Source of the DNA: Candidatus Manganitrophus noduliformans | GTDB lineage: Bacteria; Nitrospirota; Nitrospiria; SBBL01; Manganitrophaceae | Direction: 5' to 3' | Length of the DNA: 64,000 nt | NCBI RefSeq assembly: GCF_012184425.1 | Contig: NZ_VTOW01000003.1 | Location: 721,559 to 785,558 of the forward strand | Part shown: in pieces, positions 5,866 to 15,908 of the stretch | How positions within the stretch are numbered: the first letter of the stretch is position 1 | Layout of the letters: each line of letters begins with the position of its first letter | Position numbers and translations under genes: made by a program | Notes under the pieces: model-generated | Databases searched by the model: none | What the model was told of the DNA's origin: nothing | What the model saw: only the letters and a program-made list of their open reading frames with translations

Positions 5866-8652
5866 ATGACGGTTTCGTACTACCCATTGCTGATCCTTCT
5901 GGGGCCGCTTACCGCGGCCGTGGCGATCGGCCTCTTCGAAAGGCAGATCGGCCGGAAGGCCTATCGGATCGGCACCGCCGCGCAGATCGCGTCGCTCGCG
6001 ATCTCCCTTCTCGTCCTCTACCAGGCCGGCGCGAGCACCGAGCCAATCCATGTCCCCCTCTCCCCCGCCGAAGGGGGCCTCTTCCAATTCGGCCTCTATA
6101 TCGACCGCCTCGCCGCCGTCATGATGGTGCTCGTCAGCGCCATCGGCTTCCTGATCTTCCGCTTCGCCATCCGCTACATGGAGCAGGAGACCGGCCGCGC
6201 CCGCTTCCACGGCCTGCTCAACCTGATGACCGTGATCCTCCTCTGCATGGTTTCCAGCCGCAACCTTCTGATGCTCTTTGTCTTCTGGCAGCTCATCAGC
6301 TGGATGCTCTACCTCCTCGTCCACAACTACTCCCACCCCGCGTCGGTGCAAGCGGCCGGGAAAACCTATATCATCCTCCGGATCGGAGACGTCGCCTTTT
6401 TGGCCGGGGTCGTCCTCGCCTATCGGACCTACGGCACCCTCGAATTCCCGCAGCTCTTCATCAAAGCGGCCGAAATGCAAGAGAGCTTTTCGCTCGGCGG
6501 ATTTTCAATCGGCGCGCCGACGGTCATCACCCTGCTGATCTTCATCGGCGCCATGAGCAAGTCGGTCCAGTTTCCGATGCACACCTGGCTGGCCGGAAAC
6601 CTCTACGCCCCGACGCCGGTGACCGCCCTGCTGCACGCCGGGATCATCAACGCCGGCGGCTTCCTCATGAACCGGCTCGCCCCGCTCTACGGCCTCAGCC
6701 CCGTCACGCTCCATTTCGCCCTGCTGATCGGCGCGGTGACCACGCTCGTCGGGGCGACGATGATGCTGACGCAGAACGACATCAAAAAGACGCTGGCCCA
6801 CTCCACCGTCGGGCAGATGGGCTACATGATCATGGAGTGCGGGCTGGGGGGCTTCGCCCTCGCGATCTTCCACCTCATCGCCCACGGCCTCTTCAAAGCG
6901 ACCGTCTTCCTCAACAGCGGCCACATCATCCATGCGGCCCGACACGAGCCGAGACATCCGCCGCTGCACGACAAACACGATCAGGTGGAGCTCGCCCTGG
7001 AGAAGGGGGATTTCTCCCGCCTCACCTGGGGGGCCGGATTCCTCATGACCCTCATCCTCCCGTTGATCCTCGTCCTCACGGCGCACGGCGTGCTCCAAAT
7101 CCCCCTGATCGATTCGCAAGGGGTGGTGATCTTTCTCTTCTTCATCTGGGTCACCTCCTCCCAGGCGATCCTGACCCTCTACCGCTTGCAGGCGGTGTCG
7201 TCGTGGAAGGTGGCGGCGCTCATGCTCTTCACGATGCTCCTGGTGGTATTGACCTATCTCTTCGCGGCGGAGGGGCTGACCCACTTTCTCTATCCCGCGC
7301 CGGGAGAGGCGGCCGGCTATTTCCAGGCGGCCGCGTTGAACGGATGGCTCTTCGACTTTTTGATCGCGGTGACGGCGCTGCTGATCCTCTCCGGCTGGGT
7401 GGTGATCTACGCGAGGAGCCACGGCTTCGCGATCCGGATGCCGGAGCGGACCAACGCGCTGATGACCCACCTCTACGTTTTCTTCCTGAACCGGACGTAT
7501 CTGGAAGCCTTCTACGCGCGGCTCGGACGAAGATGGGAGCGATGGACCCGCCGGCTCGACCAGAGCATGCCGTTTAAAATCGCCGTCGGCCTGATCGCGT
7601 TCGGCGTCGCCCTCGAGCGGCTCCTCCCCGCCGCCGCACGGGTGAACGATCTCTCCGCCGGAAACCTCGCGATCTTCTTGGTCGCCGTCCTCTTCCTTCC
7701 CCTCTTTCCGCTGCACGGGCTCTATGTGGCGGCGCTGACCCGGCTGCCGGGGGTTTTCCCGGCGCTGCTCGCCCTGCTTCTCCCGTTGTCGGGATTCTAC
7801 GCGATCGGGGGGCTGCTTCCGGAGATCCCGACGGAGATCCGCGGGGCGATCAGCCTGCTCGCCCTCTTCGGCGCGTTCTACGGAATGGTCAAGGCGATCG
7901 CCCAGTTCCGGGTGGAGCGGCTGCTCGCCTACGGCGGGGTCGCCCTCTTCTCGATTCTCTGGTGGTATCTCGCCGGCGCGGCCGGCGGCGCGCCGCGGGG
8001 GGCGCTCTACGCCGTCGCCGCGGCGCTGATCACGGGGGGGCTCCTCTTCGCCTGGCGGACGGTGCGGACGCGATACGGCGATTTGGATCTCGACCGGATC
8101 GGCGGGCTCGCGAAGCCGATGCCCCGCTTCGCCCTCTTGCTCGCCCTCCTGGTGACCGCCGCGATGGGGCTTCCGCCGTTCGGCCTCTTTTCTGGATTGA
8201 TGGAAATGCTGACGAACCGGTCGCTCCCGGTGTCGTGGGATCTCGCCGTGATCGTGCTGGCCTGGCTGGGGGCGTCGTGGCTTTTCGTCAATTTGATGCG
8301 GCGCCTCCTCTTCGGCCCCCCCCGCGCCGACATCCGATACACCGACCTGCGCGGCGGCGAAACCGCCCCCCTGGCGATCGCGCTCTTGATCCTCCTGATC
8401 ATCGGCATCGCCCCAAACGCATTTTTCCAAACAGACCCGGCGACGACGGGACTTCCTCCACCCAGCGCGCAAAGCGCGCGTGAGGGGGAGGCTCCGGCGG
8501 CTTCGCCGACGGAGGGGGCGACGCGAGCCCCTATGATGAATCCCCAGCGAGCGAAAGCGAGCGTTGAGGGGGAGGCTCATCCAGCTTGGCTGGATGAGGG
8601 GGCGACGCAAGCCCCTATAATTAGACTCCAGCGAGCCCCTATAATAAACTAA
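5866..8652 (+). CDS. dabB: DabB: proton-antiporter-like subunit of the DAB inorganic-carbon transporter, extended form
   Basis: A polytopic membrane protein of the NuoL/MrpA family that, with DabA, couples ion movement to accumulation of inorganic carbon as bicarbonate. The NuoL-like core lies in residues about 1-540, with the conserved MHTWLAGNLYAPTPVTALLHAG at about 241-262 and lysines and histidines in following helices. At 928 residues it is much longer than a usual DabB (about 500-560). A second NuoM-like helical block (about 600-860) ends with PRFALLLALLVTAAMGLPPF and an LLFGP element. The last 60 or so residues are encoded by palindromic repeats. GGAGG sits just before ATG 5866. dabA follows after 4 bases and then a PII gene. 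Confidence 0.85.
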   Translation: MTVSYYPLLILLGPLTAAVAIGLFERQIGRKAYRIGTAAQIASLAISLLVLYQAGASTEPIHVPLSPAEGGLFQFGLYIDRLAAVMMVLVSAIGFLIFRFAIRYMEQETGRARFHGLLNLMTVILLCMVSSRNLLMLFVFWQLISWMLYLLVHNYSHPASVQAAGKTYIILRIGDVAFLAGVVLAYRTYGTLEFPQLFIKAAEMQESFSLGGFSIGAPTVITLLIFIGAMSKSVQFPMHTWLAGNLYAPTPVTALLHAGIINAGGFLMNRLAPLYGLSPVTLHFALLIGAVTTLVGATMMLTQNDIKKTLAHSTVGQMGYMIMECGLGGFALAIFHLIAHGLFKATVFLNSGHIIHAARHEPRHPPLHDKHDQVELALEKGDFSRLTWGAGFLMTLILPLILVLTAHGVLQIPLIDSQGVVIFLFFIWVTSSQAILTLYRLQAVSSWKVAALMLFTMLLVVLTYLFAAEGLTHFLYPAPGEAAGYFQAAALNGWLFDFLIAVTALLILSGWVVIYARSHGFAIRMPERTNALMTHLYVFFLNRTYLEAFYARLGRRWERWTRRLDQSMPFKIAVGLIAFGVALERLLPAAARVNDLSAGNLAIFLVAVLFLPLFPLHGLYVAALTRLPGVFPALLALLLPLSGFYAIGGLLPEIPTEIRGAISLLALFGAFYGMVKAIAQFRVERLLAYGGVALFSILWWYLAGAAGGAPRGALYAVAAALITGGLLFAWRTVRTRYGDLDLDRIGGLAKPMPRFALLLALLVTAAMGLPPFGLFSGLMEMLTNRSLPVSWDLAVIVLAWLGASWLFVNLMRRLLFGPPRADIRYTDLRGGETAPLAIALLILLIIGIAPNAFFQTDPATTGLPPPSAQSAREGEAPAASPTEGATRAPMMNPQRAKASVEGEAHPAWLDEGATQAPIIRLQRAPIIN
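8461..8649 (+). repeat. Protein-coding palindromic repeat in the 3' end of dabB
   Basis: Two units of 82-84 bp (8461-8542, 8543-8626) plus a truncated third (8627-8649) are read in frame as the C-terminal tail of DabB. Each unit has a small palindrome (GCGCGCAAAGCGCGC or GCGAGCGAAAGCGAGC), then GAGGGGGAGGCTC, a hairpin (CATCCAGC/GCTGGATG in unit 2) and GAGGGGGCGACGC. Homologous copies sit inside dabA at 10089-10248. Confidence 0.85.
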
Positions 8653-8656
8653 ACTT

Positions 8657-11600
8657 ATGCAAATAACCCGAATCCCATACAGCGAAACCGAGCGGCTGCG
8701 GCTCAGAGGGGTGGTCCGGCTGGCCGGCGAGATCATCGCCAACTACTGGCCGATGCGGAACTTTATTACCCGCAACCCGTTGCACGGCCTGGAGCATCTC
8801 CCTTTCGAGGAGGCGGTGAGGCAGGGGGAGCGGCTCCTCGGGGCGAACGGGTATCTCTCCGGCGCGATTTACCGGGAATATCTCCGCTCCGGGAGAATTC
8901 TCCCCGAACAGATCGACGCCGCCCTCCGGCCGCTGGCGTGCGACAAGTACGTGACGGCGGGAGAAGAGCGGGTCACCCGCCTCGCCGTCCTTCGCGCCTG
9001 CATGCTGGCGGGGCTCGGCGGCCCCGTCGACCCGGACGAGGCGGTCATCCAGGCCGCGCTCGACGCCGCTCCCGATCGGACCTTTCTGGAGGCGTTGGCG
9101 GGCCGCCTCGGCCCCGCGTCGAAACCGCTCGACCTTCGGAAACAGATGCGGGCCGACGCCGAGGCGGCGCGGGGGGCGCTGGTCCGGCGGGTGACGCCGT
9201 CGGCCTGGTGCGACCAGGTCCTCGGAACCAACATCACCGAGCAGGTCAACGGGGAGATGATCAAATGGTGCGGCGCCTTTTTGGACGAGGGGCAGGCCCC
9301 CTGGCCGATGCCGGAACGGGAAAAAGGATTTTATCTCGCCTGGAAATCGCTCGCCGCGCTCGAATGGTCCCCCTGCGGCATCCCCCTGAGCCGCCGGAAG
9401 ATCGCCGCCCTTCCGGAGGAGCCGGAAGCGGCGCTCTTCGAAAGCCTCACCGCCCTCGATATTCCCCACGATACGTGGCAGGAATATCTCTCCCTCCACC
9501 TGGCGGCCCTCCCCGGCTGGACCGGCTTCATCAAATGGCGCTCCGATCAGAGCGAATATGAATGGCAGCAGGCGTACCCCGCCGATCTGATCCAGTACCT
9601 CGCCGTCCGGATCTGGTATGTGCGGGAGCTGGTCGAGAAAGCGTGCCAGGAACATCTTGGAATCGCCGGAAGCGTCGACGCCATCTCGGCCTACCTGCAA
9701 CGCCACCCGCTGGAATATTATCTGCGGCGCGCCCGGCTCGCCGGGCGGCTGCCGGCCGATTACGCCGCGCAGGTCGATCGGCTCCGCGAGCGAAGCGCCT
9801 CCTCGGTCGGACAAAAAGACGCCTGGGAGAAACTCGCCGAGCGTTATGCGGCGCAGATCGGGCCGCGGCGGGAGGAGGCGGTCCGGCGCGCCGCCGCCTT
9901 GCGGCTGCGCGCCCTCGCCGAAGCGCTCGCGATCGATCCGGCCCTTTTCCTGGAAACCCCGCCGGAGGATCTGAAGACCCTCCTCGACTGGGTCGATGCC
10001 TTTCCGGAATCGGAGCAAGGTCCGATCTGGCTAAAGGCGCTCGAAACGGGCTACCAGGGACAGCTGATCGAAAAACTGAAGTCCAATCTCAGCGCGCAAA
10101 GCGCGCATGAGGGGGAGGCTCCAGCAGCTTCATTGCTGGAGGGGGCGACGCGAGCCCCTATGATGAATCCCCAGCGAGCAAACGCGAGCGTTGAGGGGGA
10201 GGCTCATGCAGCGAAGCTGCATGAGGGGGTGACGCAAACCCCTCTATTAATCCGCCCGCAGGCGCAAGCGGTTTTTTGCATCGACGTTCGCTCCGAGCCG
10301 TTCCGGCGGCATCTGGAGGCGGTCGGCGATTACGAGACGTTCGGCTTCGCCGGCTTCTTCACCGTCTTCATCCGCTATCAAGGGCTCGGCGATCATCACG
10401 AGACCGATCAGTATCCGGTGATCATGAAGGCGAAGAACCTGGTGCGGGAGCTCCCCCGCCCCTATCAGGGCCGGCTCCTCTCCCGGCATCTCTCTGGGAC
10501 GCAGCTGCTGCACATGGGGCATGAGCTGTTGTATTCCCTGAAGGAGAATGTGATCACCCCGTATGTGATGGTCGAGTCGGTCGGCTGGTTCTACGCGCTT
10601 CCGCTGATCGGCAAGACGGTTTTCACCAACGGGTATCGGAATCTGACCGCCTGGTTCCGCCGGCTCTTCGCCCCCCCGGTCTCCACCTCGCTCACGATCG
10701 ACAAGCTCTCCCGGAAAGAGGTCGAGGAGATGCTCGCCTCCGAGCAGCGGGCGGTCATCCGGCGGGCGCTGCAGCAGGAGTTCGGCGACCGGAACCTGAA
10801 CCTCTCTCTGGAGCGGCTGGAGTTCTTTCGCCGGCGGGCGATGGACGACATCGATCCGGCGCCGTTGGTCAAGGGTTCGACCCGTCCCAATGCCCTCTCC
10901 GCGGAGGAGGAGGCCGCCTTTATCGAAGATCTCCGCGCACGCTACCAGATCAACCGTCGCTGGTCGTTCGCCCGGATGGAGAAGATCACCCGGACCGGCT
11001 TCACCCTTCAGGAGCAGCTCTTCACCGTGGAGACGGCGCTCCGGATGATGGGGCTGACCAAAAACTTCGCCCGGTTGGTCCTCTTCTGCGGGCACGGCAG
11101 CGCTTCGGAGAACAACCCGTACGAGGCGGCGCTCGACTGCGGCGCCTGCGGCGGAAACTCCGGCAAGCCGAACGCGCGGGTGCTGGCGGCGATGGCGAAC
11201 AAGCCGCTCGTCCGGGAGGGGCTGGCGAAGAACGGCATCGTGGTTCCCGCCGACACCTATTTCATCGCCGGCGAGCACAACACCACCACCGACGCGGTGG
11301 CCTTCTTCGATCTGGAGGAGCTTCCCCAGACCCACCGGATGGATCTGCACCGGCTGATGGACGATCTGGAGGAGGCCGGCCTTCAGACCAGCCGGGAGCG
11401 CTGCGCGCGGTTCCCGGAGATCGAATCGGCCCCGACCCCCGCTCAGGCGGCGCAGGAGGTGCGGCGGCGCAGCGGCGACTGGAGCCAGGTCCGGCCGGAG
11501 TGGGGGCTGTCGGGGAACGCGGCCTTCGTCATCGGCGGCCGGCGGATGACCCGGCGGGTTGATTTGGAAGGGAGGGTTTTCTTACAATCGTATGATCCTC

Positions 11601-12070
11601 AGGAAGATCCGACCGGCCGGCTGCTGGAGATTCTGATGACCGGCCCCCAGGTGGTCGGCCAGTGGATCAACATGGAGTACTATTTTTCGACGGTCGACAA
11701 CGGGGTCTACGGGAGCGGGAGCAAGATTTACCACAACGTCGTCGGCCGGTTCGGGGTCATGTCGGGGCCGCAGAGCGATTTGCGCGTGGGGCTCCCCGCG
11801 CAGACGGTGATGAAGGGGGAGCGGCCGTATCATGAGCCGATGCGGCTGCTGAGCGTGATCGAAGCGCCGCGGGAGCGGATCGGAGCGATCATCCGCCGTC
11901 ATAAAGTGCTTCAGGAATATTACCACAACGAATGGGTCCACTTGATCGCGCTCGACCCGGGGGATAAAATCTTCTATCGCTATCTTCCAAGCCGGGAGTG
12001 GGTTCCCTTGAGGGAGGCGCGGGCGATTCCGCAGGACGAAATGTTTTTAGAGAAGGAGCAGAACGTATGA
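8657..12070 (+). CDS. dabA: DabA: zinc-binding, carbonic-anhydrase-like subunit (DUF2309) of the DAB transporter
   Basis: A cytoplasmic protein of 1137 residues thought to hydrate CO2 to bicarbonate in a membrane-coupled manner. The beta-carbonic-anhydrase-like zinc site is visible: Cys541 and Asp543 in FCIDVRSE, His813 in LFCGHGSAS, and Cys828 or Cys831 in DCGACGG. By comparison with characterised DabA the ligands are the first Cys, the His and a Cys of the CGACGG motif, with the Asp catalytic. Residues about 479-531, just before CIDVRSE, are encoded by two palindromic repeat units homologous to those in dabB. The gene is 4 bases after dabB and overlaps the PII gene by ATGA, so the three are one operon. 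Confidence 0.92.
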   Translation: MQITRIPYSETERLRLRGVVRLAGEIIANYWPMRNFITRNPLHGLEHLPFEEAVRQGERLLGANGYLSGAIYREYLRSGRILPEQIDAALRPLACDKYVTAGEERVTRLAVLRACMLAGLGGPVDPDEAVIQAALDAAPDRTFLEALAGRLGPASKPLDLRKQMRADAEAARGALVRRVTPSAWCDQVLGTNITEQVNGEMIKWCGAFLDEGQAPWPMPEREKGFYLAWKSLAALEWSPCGIPLSRRKIAALPEEPEAALFESLTALDIPHDTWQEYLSLHLAALPGWTGFIKWRSDQSEYEWQQAYPADLIQYLAVRIWYVRELVEKACQEHLGIAGSVDAISAYLQRHPLEYYLRRARLAGRLPADYAAQVDRLRERSASSVGQKDAWEKLAERYAAQIGPRREEAVRRAAALRLRALAEALAIDPALFLETPPEDLKTLLDWVDAFPESEQGPIWLKALETGYQGQLIEKLKSNLSAQSAHEGEAPAASLLEGATRAPMMNPQRANASVEGEAHAAKLHEGVTQTPLLIRPQAQAVFCIDVRSEPFRRHLEAVGDYETFGFAGFFTVFIRYQGLGDHHETDQYPVIMKAKNLVRELPRPYQGRLLSRHLSGTQLLHMGHELLYSLKENVITPYVMVESVGWFYALPLIGKTVFTNGYRNLTAWFRRLFAPPVSTSLTIDKLSRKEVEEMLASEQRAVIRRALQQEFGDRNLNLSLERLEFFRRRAMDDIDPAPLVKGSTRPNALSAEEEAAFIEDLRARYQINRRWSFARMEKITRTGFTLQEQLFTVETALRMMGLTKNFARLVLFCGHGSASENNPYEAALDCGACGGNSGKPNARVLAAMANKPLVREGLAKNGIVVPADTYFIAGEHNTTTDAVAFFDLEELPQTHRMDLHRLMDDLEEAGLQTSRERCARFPEIESAPTPAQAAQEVRRRSGDWSQVRPEWGLSGNAAFVIGGRRMTRRVDLEGRVFLQSYDPQEDPTGRLLEILMTGPQVVGQWINMEYYFSTVDNGVYGSGSKIYHNVVGRFGVMSGPQSDLRVGLPAQTVMKGERPYHEPMRLLSVIEAPRERIGAIIRRHKVLQEYYHNEWVHLIALDPGDKIFYRYLPSREWVPLREARAIPQDEMFLEKEQNV
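10089..10248 (+). repeat. Protein-coding palindromic repeat inside dabA
   Basis: Two units (about 10089-10168 and 10169-10248) match those in dabB at most positions and keep the reading frame. The stem of the second unit is CATGCAGC/GCTGCATG here versus CATCCAGC/GCTGGATG in dabB: both arms changed together, which indicates pressure on the palindrome itself. Confidence 0.85.
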
Positions 12071-12408
12071 ACAGCCTTACCCTTCACCCGATGAAGGAGA
12101 TTCGAATCATCATTCAGGGCGAGCACGTGAAGTTCGCGACCGATCTGCTCGACAGCGTCAAGGCGACCGGCTACACGATCATCCACAACATTTCGGGAAA
12201 AGGGACCCACGGGCTTCACTCGGCCCATCCGATGTTCAATGAGATGGACAGTCTGGTGATGTTGATGACGATCGTTCCGCCCGACAAGGTGAAGCCGATT
12301 CTCGCCGGCTTACAGCCGCTCTTCGACCGCCATACCGGGGTGATGTTCGTCTCGGACGTCTCGGTCAGCCGCGTGGACCACTTCGCCTCCCCGTCCGGAG
12401 ACCGCTGA
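12067..12408 (+). CDS. PII-like signalling protein of the dab operon
   Basis: The 113-residue product has the ferredoxin-like PII fold pattern: MKEIRIIIQGEHVKFATDLL as first strand and helix, GYTIIHNISGKGTHG as the region preceding the T-loop, and a C-terminal strand MFVSDVSVSR. PII-like proteins bind nucleotides and often control a transporter encoded beside them; regulation of DabAB activity by cellular energy or carbon status is the natural inference. The T-loop is short and lacks the uridylylated Tyr context of GlnB, so it is not a canonical nitrogen PII. The ATG at 12067 overlaps the dabA stop (ATGA), indicating translational coupling. Confidence 0.75.
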   Translation: MNSLTLHPMKEIRIIIQGEHVKFATDLLDSVKATGYTIIHNISGKGTHGLHSAHPMFNEMDSLVMLMTIVPPDKVKPILAGLQPLFDRHTGVMFVSDVSVSRVDHFASPSGDR

Positions 12409-12501
12409 CGAAACCCGCCGATCCGACCGTCGCCGTAAACCATGCGCCCGACTTGTCTTGTCGTCCTGAGCGAAGCATGTGGAGGGAATTTATTGCGGAA
12501 T

Positions 12502-13848
12502 TTAATTTCCGGCGACGGTCATCCGGGAGATTTTAAGGGTTGGGGCGGCGGTCTTTCGCCAGGGGTCGAGATCGTTGCCGACCATCTCGATCTGCCGGAA
12601 CATCTCTTTCAGATTTCCGGCGATCGTGATCTCTTCGACCGGATAGGCCAGCTCTCCGTTTTCAATCCAAAGGCCGACGGCGCCGCGGGAGTAATCTCCG
12701 GTGACCAGGTTGACCCCGAACCCGATCAGCTCCGTTACATAAAGCCCCGACTTGACCGACCGGATGATCTCCTCCGGCGTATACGGCCCCGGCTTCATGT
12801 GGAAGTTGGACGACCCGACCGAGGGGGGATCGCCGATCCCGCGCACGGCGTTTCCGGTGGAGGGAAGCCCGAGCTTCTTGCCGGAGTAGGTGTCGAGCAG
12901 ATAGGTTTTCAGAACGCCGTTTTCGACGACGGTCTTTCGATACGAGGGAAGCCCTTCGCCGTCGAAAGGACGGGAGCCGAGACCGGAGCAAAGGGTCGGA
13001 TCGTCGTAAACCGTCACCCCGCTCGACGCGATCGGATTCCCCACCTGATCGATCAGAAACGACGCCCCCTTGTAGATCGAATAGCCCGACACCGCGGAGG
13101 AGAGGTGTCCTAAGAGGGAGGCGGCCAGCTGCGGATCGAAGACGACCGGGACCTGCTGTGTCGTGACTTTTCGGGCCCCCAACCGCCGCAACGTCCGGAT
13201 CGCCGCCGTTCGGCCGATCGATTCCGGCGACTCGAGGTCTTTCAGTTTGCGCCGGGAGGAATACCAATAATCGCGCTGCATCTGACCGTCCTGAACGGCG
13301 ATCGGCATCGCCGACAAGGAAGCGCCGGTCGTTTCATAATGACCCTGGAACCCGTTGCTCGCGGCATAGAGGACGAAGGTATGATAGTGGCCGAAGTCGG
13401 CCCCTTCCGAATTCGTCAGCCGGGGGTCCTGCTCCAACGCCGCCTGCTCGGCCCGGCGGGCGAGGTCGATTTTCTGCTCGATGGGAATTTTCTCCACCTC
13501 GGTATCGACCAGATCGAGCTCGGGAAAGCTCTTGGCCAAAAGCTCCGGCGCGGGAAGACCGGCGAAGGTGTCCTCCGCGGCGATCTGGGCCAGGGTGCAG
13601 GTGTCGTCGAGAAGGCGGTCGAGCGAGGCGGGGCTCAGATCGGAGGTGGAGGTGATCGCCGACCGGTTCCCGAAAAAGAGCCGCAGCCCGAGGCTTTTTC
13701 CGCGGGCATTGCTGATCTTTTCCACCTCTTTGAGGCGGACCTGCGCCGAGAAAGAGTCCCCCTCCACGACGATGAGATCCCCTCCGGTGGCTCCCCGTTT
13801 TTCCGCTCTCTTCAGTAACTCTTTGGCTCGATTCAGGTCGAATTGCAT
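12502..13848 (-). CDS. pmbA: PmbA/TldE metalloprotease partner
   Basis: The 448-residue protein belongs to the TldD/PmbA (modulator of DNA gyrase) family. In E. coli TldD and TldE form a heterodimer that digests unfolded peptides, and TldE lacks the HExxxH metal site. This copy also lacks it, as expected. Typical family sequences are seen at the C-terminus, including FGVNLVTGDYSRGAVGLWIENGE and LKEMFRQIEMVGNDLD. ATG 13848 (MQFDLNRAKEL) is preceded by GGAG at suitable distance; upstream in-frame sequence overlaps tldD and is not coding. It is the last gene of an SDR-thioesterase-tldD-pmbA run on the minus strand. Confidence 0.88.
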   Translation of the reverse strand: MQFDLNRAKELLKRAEKRGATGGDLIVVEGDSFSAQVRLKEVEKISNARGKSLGLRLFFGNRSAITSTSDLSPASLDRLLDDTCTLAQIAAEDTFAGLPAPELLAKSFPELDLVDTEVEKIPIEQKIDLARRAEQAALEQDPRLTNSEGADFGHYHTFVLYAASNGFQGHYETTGASLSAMPIAVQDGQMQRDYWYSSRRKLKDLESPESIGRTAAIRTLRRLGARKVTTQQVPVVFDPQLAASLLGHLSSAVSGYSIYKGASFLIDQVGNPIASSGVTVYDDPTLCSGLGSRPFDGEGLPSYRKTVVENGVLKTYLLDTYSGKKLGLPSTGNAVRGIGDPPSVGSSNFHMKPGPYTPEEIIRSVKSGLYVTELIGFGVNLVTGDYSRGAVGLWIENGELAYPVEEITIAGNLKEMFRQIEMVGNDLDPWRKTAAPTLKISRMTVAGN

Positions 13849-13862
13849 TTTTTCTCCGAAGT

Positions 13863-15308
<1,446 letters not shown>

Positions 15309-15380
15309 TCGATTCCTTTCTTATTTTCGTTAAACGAATAACGATTTTTTCTTGATTTTACAGGAGTTCGACCTCTTCTT

Positions 15381-15875
15381 TCAAGCGCGATCTCTTCCCA
15401 GTCTTTCCAGTCTTCTCTGCTTGCGCTCGAGCGCCTCCTGAGAACGTCGGCGCTCCTCATCGGTCGTTAAGACCAGTTTTGGAACCGGAACCGGCTTGCC
15501 GTTGAAATCGATTGCGACATAGGTCAGAATCGCGCTGCTGGTGTGGACCCGCTCCCCGGTCAGGCCGTTCTCGGAGTAGACCTCGACGCCGACTTCCATG
15601 GAGCTTTTCCCCGCATAGTTCATGCGGGCCTTCAAGATGACCAGAAATCCGAGCTTCACCGGAACAAGAAACTCGAGCCCCTCCATCGCGGCGGTCACGA
15701 TCGGCTTCCGGCTGTGCCGGTTGGCGGCGATCGCCCCGACGATGTCGATCCAATGCATCAGCGTTCCCCCGAGGAGATTGCCGAGCATGTTGGTGTCGTT
15801 CGGCAGGACGATCTGAACCATCTCCGTCGCCGACTCGGCGACTGTCTTTCCCTCTTCCGGCATCTGCTTCTCCAT
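15381..15875 (-). CDS. Acyl-CoA thioesterase, YciA/ACOT hotdog family
   Basis: The product of 164 residues has the hotdog-fold acyl-CoA thioesterase pattern: VLPNDTNMLGNLLGGTLMHW near the N-terminus with the conserved Asn, Gly and Trp, and a DIVGAIAANRHS helix. The last 25 residues are a charged tail (RRRSQEALERKQRRLERLG). Such enzymes hydrolyse acyl-CoA in the cytoplasm and form oligomers. It lies between an SDR oxidoreductase upstream and tldD downstream on the same strand. Substrate chain length cannot be told. Confidence 0.82.
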   Translation of the reverse strand: MEKQMPEEGKTVAESATEMVQIVLPNDTNMLGNLLGGTLMHWIDIVGAIAANRHSRKPIVTAAMEGLEFLVPVKLGFLVILKARMNYAGKSSMEVGVEVYSENGLTGERVHTSSAILTYVAIDFNGKPVPVPKLVLTTDEERRRSQEALERKQRRLERLGRDRA

Positions 15876-15908
15876 TCTTTTTGATCTCCCCGGCCCCCGC
15901 CCCCACTC

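Noticed and set aside
5866..8652. NADH dehydrogenase (complex I) subunit L
   Set aside because: The core is NuoL-like, but direct coupling to a DUF2309 gene and the absence of other nuo genes identify it as DabB.
6505..8742. Long minus-strand open frame (745 codons) opposite dabB
   Set aside because: It is antisense to a clear membrane protein gene, its product is an Arg/Glu/Gly-rich translation of high-GC DNA, and it has no domain or ribosome binding site. The same applies to the minus-strand frames at 8639-10018 and 10247-11350.
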